From Dehalococcoidia bacterium (GTDB lineage Bacteria > Chloroflexota > Dehalococcoidia > GIF9 > UBA5629), in the NCBI GenBank assembly GCA_007280145.1, contig QYPU01000062.1, positions 1 through 5,790 on the forward strand: a stretch of 5,790 nt of DNA. The letters run 5' to 3'. This document shows, piece after piece, positions 1-5,764 of the stretch. Under the pieces are notes generated by a model. The model saw only the letters and a list, made by a program, of their open reading frames with translations, did no database searches and was not told where the DNA came from. Position 1 is the stretch's first letter; every line of letters begins with the position of its first letter. Position numbers and translations under genes: made by a program.

Positions 1-1
1 G

Positions 2-256
2 AACGAGCTTCTAGCTACGGTTGAATTTACTCAATATGACAGGCTTTTCTATTTGGGCAAGCATATTGACTTCGTCGGAGTTAAGTACGGTGAAACAGTG
101 AATTTTATTGAAGTTAAAACAGGGAAGTTTCGGTTGACCGAGGATGAAAAGAAATTAAAGGAATTGATTGAAGCCAGGCAGGTTAATTATGTGCCGCTTT
201 CAGTAGAGAAAGTAGGCATTGCCGAAGAAGTTGACATAAGTAGCGAGGAAATTTAA
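2..256 (+). CDS. Holliday junction resolvase-related PD-(D/E)XK nuclease, 3' end only
   Basis: The frame is open from base 2 to a TAA at 254-256, giving the last 84 codons of a gene that begins before the window. The visible part carries a nuclease core. An Asp in the segment HIDFVGVKYG (about residue 23 of the fragment) is followed about 14 residues later by IEVKTGK, which is the D...E-x-K metal-binding signature. A Lys/Glu-rich helix (LTEDEKKLKELIEA) follows. This layout matches the small bacterial family called endonucleases related to archaeal Holliday junction resolvases (Endonuc_Holl type); the family match is from memory, not a search. Some members have an N-terminal membrane segment, but that end is not visible. 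The stop overlaps the uvrB start by one base, so the two are probably co-translated and may share a role in DNA processing. The TTG at 53 is internal and should not be taken as the start. Confidence 0.75.
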   Translation, partial: NELLATVEFTQYDRLFYLGKHIDFVGVKYGETVNFIEVKTGKFRLTEDEKKLKELIEARQVNYVPLSVEKVGIAEEVDISSEEI

Positions 257-2250
257 TGCCTCCATTTAAGCTTGTCTCTGAGTTTAAGCTTACTGGAGAC
301 CAGCCAGAGGCAGTGGACAAGCTGGTTGCCGGGATAAGCAACGGCTACAAGCAGCAGACATTGCTTGGGGTGACCGGCAGTGGTAAGACTTTTACTATGG
401 CTAGTGTGGTGGAAAGGGTGCAGAAGCCGGCTTTGGTTATCAGTCATAATAAGACTCTGGCTGCTCAGCTAGCTACTGAGTTTAAGGAGTTTTTCCCGGA
501 CAATGCTGTGGAGTATTTTGTGAGTTATTACGATTATTATCAGCCTGAAGCCTATATTCCCAGCACTGATACTTATATCGAGAAGGAAATCGATATAAAT
601 GAGGAAATTGACAAGCTGCGGCATGCAGCTACTCGGGCTTTGTTGACTCGTCAGGATGTACTAATAGTGGCTTCGGTATCGTGTATTTACAGCCTGGGTG
701 AACCCGAGGAATATCGTAGTTTTGTAGTTACTGTGAGAAAGGGCGAAAGATGTAACCGGGGCAAGCTGGTTCGTCGTCTGGTGGATATGCAATATGAAAG
801 GAATGACTTCGACCTCAGTCGAGGCAGGTTCCGCATTCGAGGCGATACTTTGGAGGTACAACCGGCCTATGAAGAGATAGCGGCCAGGATTGAGTTCTGG
901 GGGGATGATATCGAGCGTATCGTCGATGTTGACCCTCTTACCGGTGAACTACTAGCTGAGCATGACTCCATTGATGTTTACCCGGCCAAGCACTTTGTTA
1001 CCTCCCATGATAAGCTCATGGCAGCTATTGAGGATATCAAGGTTGAGCTGGAAGAAAGGTTGATAGACCTGAGAAGCCAGGGTAAGTTGCTTGAAGCGGC
1101 GAGACTTGAGGCACGGACTAATTATGACATCGAGATGCTTCGTGAAGCCGGTTACTGCCACGCAGTGGAAAACTATTCCAGGCATCTCCAGCGTCGAGCT
1201 CCGGGAAGTCCGCCGTGGACATTGCTCGATTATTTCCCCGGTGACTTCTTGCTGTTTATCGATGAATCGCACATGACGCTGCCTCAAATACGGGGTATGT
1301 ACCGCGGTGATATTTCCCGAAAACAGACTCTGGTTGACTATGGCTTTCGCCTGCCGTCGGCTCTGGACAATCGACCGCTTAACTTTACTGAGTTTGAAGG
1401 GCGCATTAACCAAATTGCCTATGTATCGGCTACCCCTGGCGCTTATGAATATGAGCATAGCCAGCAGGTGGTCGAACAGTTGGTTCGTCCTACCGGTTTG
1501 CTGGAGCCTGGTATTGAAGTCAAGCCAACCAGGGGGCAGATTGATGACCTCATCTACCAGATTAAGATGAGGGTGGATAAAGGTGAGCGTTGCTTGGTGA
1601 CTACATTGACCAAGAGGATGGCCGAGGAGCTAGCTGATTATCTGAGAGAAATGGAGGTGAAGACGCATTATCTTCACTCTGAGGTAGATACGCTGGAGAG
1701 GGTGGAGATTTTGCGTGACCTTCGGCTGGGTGTTTATGATGTGGTTGTCGGCATAAACTTGCTTCGTGAAGGCTTGGATTTGCCCGAAGTGAGTCTGGTG
1801 GCTATTCTGGATGCTGATAAAGAAGGGTTTCTAAGGTCAAGGCAAGCTCTTACCCAGACGATGGGGCGGGCGTCTCGTCATATCGATGGTCATGTCATCA
1901 TGTATGCTGATACTGAAACTAAAGCCATGCGTGAAGCTATGGAGGAGACTTATCGCCGGCGGAGAATTCAGGAAGCTTACAATCAAGAGCACGGCATTAC
2001 TCCGCAGGGGATAAGAAAGGCGATTAGAGATATTGCCCAGCGGGTTAATGTAGTAGCCGAAGCTAGAGCTTCCTATATGGCTACTCCTATATCCAGGGAC
2101 GAGGTTGTTCGGCTTATTAAGGACCTGGAAGCTCAGATGAGAAAAGCTGCCAAAAACTTGGAATTTGAGAAAGCGGCTTTACTCCGTGACCGCATTATTG
2201 AATTAAGAAAAGACGAGGAATTGCTCTCCCCGCTCACCAGGTTCAAGTAG
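256..2250 (+). CDS. uvrB: UvrABC excision nuclease subunit B
   Basis: UvrB is the damage-verifying, helicase-like subunit of bacterial nucleotide excision repair. It is loaded on DNA by UvrA and then recruits UvrC for the dual incisions. The protein has 664 residues (E. coli UvrB has 673), so it is full length. Visible in order: Walker A GVTGSGKT (38-45); SHNKTLAAQL (63-72); the damage-gripping beta-hairpin region with YYDYYQPEAYIP (91-102); the Walker B box DESH (336-339); motif III SATPG (391-395); motif V around GINLLREGLDLPE (499-511); motif VI QTMGRASR (534-541) with both arginines; and a C-terminal UVR domain (about 615-650), the UvrA/UvrC contact. The ATG overlaps the upstream stop (TAATG), and a GAGGA ribosome site sits 6-7 bases before it, so translational coupling is likely. 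No clear terminator follows. Motif VI is usually QTIGRAAR; the changes here are conservative. No missing key residue was found. Confidence 0.98.
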   Translation: MPPFKLVSEFKLTGDQPEAVDKLVAGISNGYKQQTLLGVTGSGKTFTMASVVERVQKPALVISHNKTLAAQLATEFKEFFPDNAVEYFVSYYDYYQPEAYIPSTDTYIEKEIDINEEIDKLRHAATRALLTRQDVLIVASVSCIYSLGEPEEYRSFVVTVRKGERCNRGKLVRRLVDMQYERNDFDLSRGRFRIRGDTLEVQPAYEEIAARIEFWGDDIERIVDVDPLTGELLAEHDSIDVYPAKHFVTSHDKLMAAIEDIKVELEERLIDLRSQGKLLEAARLEARTNYDIEMLREAGYCHAVENYSRHLQRRAPGSPPWTLLDYFPGDFLLFIDESHMTLPQIRGMYRGDISRKQTLVDYGFRLPSALDNRPLNFTEFEGRINQIAYVSATPGAYEYEHSQQVVEQLVRPTGLLEPGIEVKPTRGQIDDLIYQIKMRVDKGERCLVTTLTKRMAEELADYLREMEVKTHYLHSEVDTLERVEILRDLRLGVYDVVVGINLLREGLDLPEVSLVAILDADKEGFLRSRQALTQTMGRASRHIDGHVIMYADTETKAMREAMEETYRRRRIQEAYNQEHGITPQGIRKAIRDIAQRVNVVAEARASYMATPISRDEVVRLIKDLEAQMRKAAKNLEFEKAALLRDRIIELRKDEELLSPLTRFK

Positions 2251-2422
2251 TCGTCTTTCTGCAACAAAGGCAAGGTTATCACCCTGCTCCAACACATTTC
2301 GTTATTTTGTGACGGAAACCATATGCCACATCAAACCGACAAGAGGCGCGAAATAAGAACTACAACCAAATTCTAGGCAAATCCGGTTCCTGCAAGGCTC
2401 AGCGGTTAGGCTGGCATAAAGC

Positions 2423-2462
2423 TTGCAAGATTGTTGACAACTGTGATAGTCTGAAAATGAAA
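2423..2462 (+). promoter_or_regulatory. Candidate promoter for the GIY-YIG/cyclase pair
   Basis: Two overlapping readings are possible. One uses TTGCAA (2423-2428), a 16-base spacer and an extended -10, TGTGATAGT (2442-2450). The other uses a consensus -35 box TTGACA (2434-2439), but only weak -10 candidates lie 16-18 bases downstream (2456-2463). Either would start a transcript just ahead of the ribosome site at 2474. Prediction by eye only. Confidence 0.35.
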
Positions 2463-2473
2463 AACTGATTCGT

Positions 2474-2481
2474 GAGGGAGG
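2474..2481 (+). promoter_or_regulatory. Ribosome binding site that sets the GIY-YIG start
   Basis: GAGGGAGG is a strong Shine-Dalgarno sequence. It touches the ATG at 2482 with no spacer but lies six bases before the in-frame ATG at 2488, which is the usual distance. The second ATG is therefore the better start, shortening the protein by two residues. Confidence 0.7.
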
Positions 2482-2487
2482 ATGCCA

Positions 2488-2775
2488 ATGAGTAAGAGGT
2501 TAGGAGGGAAACAAAAGCTCGACAAGAGCCACCTAGATAGTGTGCCGGATAAGCCTGGTGTGTATGTAATTCGGAACAAGAAGGGCGATGTCCAATATGT
2601 AGGCATGTCAAAACAATTGAAAACCCGCATTGCACAGCATGCAGATCAAAAAGACGTTCCAGGAGCGTCTAGCGTTCAAACTAGAACCACTAGATCGGAA
2701 AAGCGGGCTCAGCGGCTAGAAGAAGACTATATCAAAAGATATAAGCCGAAATACAATATACAGAAGAACAAATAG
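2488..2775 (+). CDS. Small GIY-YIG nuclease-domain protein
   Basis: This 95-residue protein is essentially one GIY-YIG domain, the endonuclease fold of UvrC's N-terminus, of some homing endonucleases and of the YhbQ/SLX1 group. Counting from the ATG at 2488, the hallmark strands are PGVYVIRN (23-30) and VQYVGMSK (36-42). The catalytic Arg is probably R47 in LKTRI, and the metal-binding Glu is probably E78 in RLEEDYIKRYKPKYN, which closely resembles the UvrC segment ending in KYKP-YN. All expected catalytic positions therefore appear present. There is no HhH, zinc or other accessory domain, so this is not a UvrC or a Cho paralogue in full. It is separated from uvrB by 237 bases and has its own strong ribosome site. 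It precedes the cyclase by 95 bases on the same strand with no obvious terminator between, so co-transcription is plausible. The substrate is unknown. Confidence 0.85.
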   Translation: MSKRLGGKQKLDKSHLDSVPDKPGVYVIRNKKGDVQYVGMSKQLKTRIAQHADQKDVPGASSVQTRTTRSEKRAQRLEEDYIKRYKPKYNIQKNK

Positions 2776-2836
2776 CAAATCCTGCAGAATTAAGCTGTAG
2801 AGTATGGTAGTAACGTTTGCCAATTGTGAATTTGTA

Positions 2837-2868
2837 GCCCCGCCGTCTTTGGGGATAGCTGGGGGCGG
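2837..2868 (+). promoter_or_regulatory. GC-rich inverted repeat over the cyclase ribosome site
   Basis: GCCCC (2837-2841) can pair with GGGGC (2862-2866). As an alternative, CCGCC (2840-2844) can pair with GGCGG (2864-2868). Either five-pair stem would cover the G-rich GGGGGCGG that is the only Shine-Dalgarno-like sequence before the ATG at 2871. It could lower translation of the cyclase, but the stems are short and this may be chance. Confidence 0.25.
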
Positions 2869-2870
2869 AA

Positions 2871-3611
2871 ATGCCTAGAAGGAGTGCCAAGTGGCAACCT
2901 ATGCTGAAGGATGGCAGGGTTGTCAATCGCGGTGAGATTATTCAACTTGGGACCGAGTGTAACGATCTGGTCAGAATAGTTGTGGCTGTCTTTGATCTCG
3001 AAGGCTTTACAAATTTCTACGACAGTGCATCGGTCAACAAGAATATCGTAGTCTCTGCCTATATGAATGGCTTCCTCGATTGGCTGAACCACAGATTTGC
3101 TAACTTTCCGTCACGACCAGGGTATTGGAAATTCATGGGGGATGGTGTATTGCTAGTCTGGGAAGCTGAAAGGGATCAGATGAACTCAGGTACTACTGGC
3201 TTTGCACTAATGAACGCCTGCTGGAACATGGTTCATGGCGAAACAAGTTACGGTACAACATTTCTTCCTGAGTTCATTAAGTGGGTCGCAAAGCGATGGC
3301 CTTGTGACTATCCACAGCATCTCCGAGTTAGCCTTTCCGTGGGGCATGCAGTGAAGTATGGTTCAGAACAGCATTCGTGTGAGTATACTGCAGAGTGCAT
3401 TAATATCGCGTCGCGCCTTATCAAGTTCAATCCAGGTCTCTATTTCACTGCGCACTCGGATTTAGTCCTTGGGCCTGAACCTGAGAGATTTGGCTATCTG
3501 GAAAAGAGTATACAAATCAGAGGTATTAACAAACGAGTAGCCATTTATGTGGATACGGATGAATTCAACGGTCTACTAAACAAAGACAAAACGAAGTTCC
3601 GAGACATGTAA
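2871..3611 (+). CDS. Stand-alone class III nucleotidyl cyclase
   Basis: This 246-residue soluble protein is a single class III (adenylate/guanylate-type) cyclase domain, which makes a 3',5'-cyclic nucleotide from an NTP. Visible motifs: the first metal-binding Asp in VFDLEGFT (D42); KFMGDGVLLVW with the second metal Asp (D91) and a Lys (K87) at the position that reads adenine in classical adenylate cyclases; and EYTAECINIASRL with the transition-state Asn (N178) and Arg (R182). The partner base-reading position, Asp in mammalian enzymes, seems to be Glu (E171), so ATP specificity is not assured. There are no membrane segments and no HAMP, GAF or receiver domains. The ATG at 2871 is preceded in frame by a stop at 2856-2858. 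A later ATG at 2901 lacks a well-placed ribosome site. Stand-alone cyclases of this size occur in Pycsar anti-phage systems (PycC), but those sit beside an effector with a cyclic-nucleotide receptor, and none is visible here. The product nucleotide is unknown. Confidence 0.85.
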   Translation: MPRRSAKWQPMLKDGRVVNRGEIIQLGTECNDLVRIVVAVFDLEGFTNFYDSASVNKNIVVSAYMNGFLDWLNHRFANFPSRPGYWKFMGDGVLLVWEAERDQMNSGTTGFALMNACWNMVHGETSYGTTFLPEFIKWVAKRWPCDYPQHLRVSLSVGHAVKYGSEQHSCEYTAECINIASRLIKFNPGLYFTAHSDLVLGPEPERFGYLEKSIQIRGINKRVAIYVDTDEFNGLLNKDKTKFRDM

Positions 3612-3623
3612 TAGACCTCGCCT

Positions 3624-3648
3624 CTGCAAGAAGTCGGTTCTTCTTCAG
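3624..3648 (+). terminator. Possible terminator after the cyclase gene
   Basis: Thirteen bases after the stop codon, CTG-c-AAGAAG and CTTCTT-CAG form a nine-pair stem with one bulged C and a six-base loop (TCGGTT). It is followed only by GGACTTTGG, not a true T-run, so any rho-independent termination would be weak. Confidence 0.35.
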
Positions 3649-3767
3649 GACTTTGGCACTGTTCCTTATGTGCAAGTTGTAGTTACTTGAACCAAATCCA
3701 CAGCCTTTTGTCATCTTACCTAACCTCCGCAAGTGTTCACTATTGAACGAAAAGCCAAAGAGTTAGG

Positions 3768-3805
3768 TGCCTAGAGATTCTCCTTTTGCCTTCTTTAACT
3801 AGGCA
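3768..3805. repeat. Inverted repeat in the convergent gap
   Basis: TGCCTAG (3768-3774) and CTAGGCA (3799-3805) are perfect 7-base inverted copies separated by 24 bases. They lie between the two convergent genes, so a shared terminator role is conceivable, but the loop is long and no T-run follows on either strand. The rest of 3612-3883 shows no gene. Confidence 0.3.
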
Positions 3806-3883
3806 GCGGTAGGCGAGGGGTTGACGGGAGGATAGGGTTATCTGGGTGCTGCAAGACGAAGGTGGAGAAACCAGAGCTTCTAT

Positions 3884-5176
3884 TTACTCGAAGTCTTCGT
3901 CTTTAGGTAGCAGAAAATCGTCTACCGGCTCAGGGAAGGGGGTCAATGTAATTTCCGTGGTCTTCACTATTCTCGGGGCAAACTTCCTAACTTCCTTTTC
4001 ATTGTAGGTTACTTTGTCTATAAAAATATAGTCATAGCCCTGATTAGAATCAAGAGAAGGACAAGCTATACCGATTACACTTTGGCAACCGTATTGAATT
4101 TGGGCTGATGCGACTAATAAATTCAGTTGCCTTATTCTTGATGTCCTGTCCATACTTGGTGTTACAAGAAATGTGAGTACCCACGGTTGACCTAAATTCC
4201 GGTAACTAAACATTCGCGTTTTACCATCGCCCTTGATAGCCTTTGCTGTTTGGAATAGGTGCTTCCCAATCTCTCTTCGATGGATATATGGTAGTTTGTT
4301 CAGCTGAGTAGCAATTTCCAAGTAGCTTGTTCTATCGGATACGGGTTTCACATACTTCGTAAGCTCTGGTGGCTGATAGGAAAGTTTGTCTGGGTCTTGG
4401 TGATGAAGCTCGTCAATAAGACCGTTATAGAAATCTACAAATATATTATGTTTACGTTTACGGTCAAAAAATTCTCCTACATCTATGAGGTGGGACCGCT
4501 TGGTTTCAAGCTCTTTGTAGCTCAGCCCTGATCGTAGATGGCCATCTAAAAGGTAAGTCACACACAAATCTCTTTCGTTACCAACCATGCTTTTGACATC
4601 ATCTGAAATTGAGGCCCTTTGCCGAAGGTATTCAATAATATCTGGAAGCGTTCCAAGAAGGTCTACCAAGTTTAAGAAATCGTTAAGCGAAAAATAATGA
4701 ATGGGGATTCCTTTAGGAGTTTGGTGCTTCACTTCAGTGGTTAGCACGAAGGGCGGGCCTAAATATTCAACCAGTGCTATCCCACAAACAGGAATTAGAT
4801 CACCTGCGTGAAAAACAACATTCTCTTGCCACGAATGAGTTGCCGATACCCCGGAGGTCACCACTTTGCGAATAGCACCTGCTGCTTGACGACCAGCTAC
4901 AACAAGTTGCTTCGTTGCCCAGTCGACAAGGAGTTGTCCTGAAGGTGGGGAGTCGTTTCCACGAGCCTTAATCTGGATACATAAGCACTTGTCATCTAAA
5001 ACTGCCAGCAGGTCAGCGAGTTCCCTGTTAATGCTTACCCATTCAGGGCGGAGGAATAGGAAGTCCCGTAGGAATGACCTTTTGCAGAATTCGTCAGTCA
5101 ACTCTTCGATAGCTGAACCGCGTTGCTTTGACATCTCCAAATTGTTGCCTGTTAGGAAAACCTCGCTAGGATTCAA
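3884..5176 (-). CDS. Large uncharacterised protein with N-terminal PD-(D/E)XK-like nuclease signature
   Basis: This protein of 430 residues has no name I can assign. Its first third resembles a recurrent group of hypothetical proteins with a restriction-endonuclease-like fold. RGSAIEELTDEF (19-30) would supply the helix Glu, ELADLLAV (52-59) the metal Asp (D55), and CLCIQIKAR (64-72) the Q-x-K variant of the usual E-x-K (Q68, K70). After this the chain is mixed and soluble, with no membrane segment. The C-terminal half contains another alpha/beta stretch (about 330-400) and ends in an acidic tail, PKDEDFE. The start is probably the TTG at 5174-5176, with GAAAGG (5183-5188) six bases upstream. 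An ATG at codon 15 (5132-5134) would give MSKQRGSAIEE, a more typical beginning for such domains, but has a poor ribosome site. It is transcribed toward the cyclase and stands alone. A defence or DNA-processing role is inferred only from the fold and setting. Confidence 0.6.
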   Translation of the reverse strand: MNPSEVFLTGNNLEMSKQRGSAIEELTDEFCKRSFLRDFLFLRPEWVSINRELADLLAVLDDKCLCIQIKARGNDSPPSGQLLVDWATKQLVVAGRQAAGAIRKVVTSGVSATHSWQENVVFHAGDLIPVCGIALVEYLGPPFVLTTEVKHQTPKGIPIHYFSLNDFLNLVDLLGTLPDIIEYLRQRASISDDVKSMVGNERDLCVTYLLDGHLRSGLSYKELETKRSHLIDVGEFFDRKRKHNIFVDFYNGLIDELHHQDPDKLSYQPPELTKYVKPVSDRTSYLEIATQLNKLPYIHRREIGKHLFQTAKAIKGDGKTRMFSYRNLGQPWVLTFLVTPSMDRTSRIRQLNLLVASAQIQYGCQSVIGIACPSLDSNQGYDYIFIDKVTYNEKEVRKFAPRIVKTTEITLTPFPEPVDDFLLPKDEDFE

Positions 5177-5445
5177 ACTTTGCCTTTCATGAATTTGTTT
5201 AATCCCTCGCCACCATATTCGCCTCTCTTAAGCATAGTTTAGCTTTATTTTCTATTTCATTCCAGCAACTCAGTCACATTCCATCGTATTGTTACCTGGC
5301 AGCTACCAAGCGAGTAGTTAGCAGCCGCTGCAAAGCTGGCATTGACTCATTCCTCTCGAAAATTCGGGAACCGGCCACAGATGCCTAGCGAAAGCAATAG
5401 TCACTACAACAATCTCTTTTGGATTCCGTTATGCCGCTGTTGACC
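5177..5445. other. Gap without recognisable gene
   Basis: Translations in several frames are short and broken. Apart from the leader of the minus-strand gene there is only a short imperfect palindrome near 5355-5370 (TCTCGAA-AA-TTCGGGA). No RNA gene, repeat array or relic was recognised. With the two gene relics to its right, this makes over 600 bases with no intact gene. Confidence 0.5.
5236..5264 (-). promoter_or_regulatory. Weak candidate promoter for the 430-residue protein
   Basis: On the minus strand TGGAAT (5259-5264) and TAAACT (5236-5241) are 17 bases apart, in an A-rich stretch that reads into the TTG-start gene after a leader of about 50 bases. The -35 match is poor; this is a by-eye guess. 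Confidence 0.2.
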
Positions 5446-5550
5446 TTATTCTGTAGTTTCCCTGGTTTCCCTTTTGTAACCCTCTTCTTCGAGCTTTTCC
5501 ATAAGTCGGGCAGCTCTGGGGTAGCCAATGCGGAGACGGCGCTGGCTGTG
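5446..5550 (-). pseudogene. ftsK: Relic of an FtsK/SpoIIIE translocase gamma domain
   Basis: Thirty-four codons on the minus strand read HSQRRLRIGYPRAARLMEKL and continue EEEGYKRE to a TAA (5446-5448). The QRRLRIGY-RAARLM-LEEEG core is the hallmark of the winged-helix gamma domain at the extreme C-terminus of FtsK/SpoIIIE DNA translocases, which reads the KOPS/SRS polarity sequences. The frame is closed by a TAA (5551-5553) directly upstream, and no motor domain or start codon is present, so it cannot be expressed as FtsK. The tail after EEEG lacks the usual V-GP-G-K-REV ending and reads KRETRETTE instead, another sign of decay or a small deletion. Confidence 0.8.
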
Positions 5551-5557
5551 TTAGAAG

Positions 5558-5764
5558 CTACCCGCTCCTCTGTTTGAAGGCCTCGTACATTACCAGGGCG
5601 GCAGCGACGGAAGCGTTAAGCGAGGTAATTTCCCCTCGCATGGGGATATGTGCCATAAAATCGCTCAATCCAAAGCCTAAAAATAGCAAGGGAAATCGGA
5701 AATCATAATCTAATTCTTGTCCGTTGCAGTTACTACGGCGAATTATCGTTCTCAGGTCAACTGG
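5558..5764 (-). pseudogene. Relic of the C-terminus of a SpoU/TrmH-family rRNA methyltransferase
   Basis: Minus-strand codons from about 5662 down to the TAG at 5558-5560 read DFMAHIPMRGEITSLNASVA and continue AALVMYEAFKQRSG. This is motif 3 (IPM-G-x-x-SLNASVA) and the closing helix of TrmH/RlmB-type 2'-O-methyltransferases, including the Asn of SLN that binds in the knotted cofactor site. Upstream the frame stays open to a stop at 5765-5767. The stretch DFRFPLLFLGFGLS resembles the preceding motif 2 but lacks the usual G-x-E-x-x-G and the following RLV...C segment, as if short in-frame pieces were lost. No start or N-terminal substrate domain is present. It ends seven bases from the FtsK relic. 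Confidence 0.75.

Larger units (their letters stand above)
2251..2487. other. Intergenic gap after uvrB
   Basis: No gene or convincing gene relic was recognised in any frame, and no strong stem-loop with a T-run marks the end of the uvrB operon. The last 70 bases hold the promoter-like elements and the ribosome binding site of the next gene. The gap is long compared with the one-base overlap upstream, which suggests the downstream genes belong to a separate transcription unit. Confidence 0.6.

Noticed and set aside
952..1458. 168-codon open frame on the minus strand inside uvrB
   Set aside because: It lies fully antisense to conserved UvrB coding sequence and its translation resembles no protein; it is a shadow frame.
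2399..2635. Minus-strand frames of 74-78 codons over the GIY-YIG gene start
   Set aside because: They overlap a recognisable nuclease domain and a strong plus-strand ribosome site; no protein-like motifs.
2790..3092. 100-codon minus-strand frame over the cyclase start
   Set aside because: It is antisense to the conserved FDLEGFT region of the cyclase and has no ribosome site or motif.
2240..3693. Ten-base inverted match GGTTCAAGTA (2240-2249) and TACTTGAACC (3684-3693), considered as island ends
   Set aside because: Several ten-base matches are expected by chance in a window of this size, and one copy lies inside uvrB coding sequence.
2871..5176. Calling the cyclase plus the convergent 430-residue protein a complete Pycsar system
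   Set aside because: The second protein shows no cyclic-nucleotide-binding domain, TIR domain or membrane segments, and the genes are convergent rather than co-directional.
4989..5192. 67-codon plus-strand frame opposite the 430-residue protein
   Set aside because: It overlaps the nuclease signature region on the other strand; serine/arginine-rich shadow translation.
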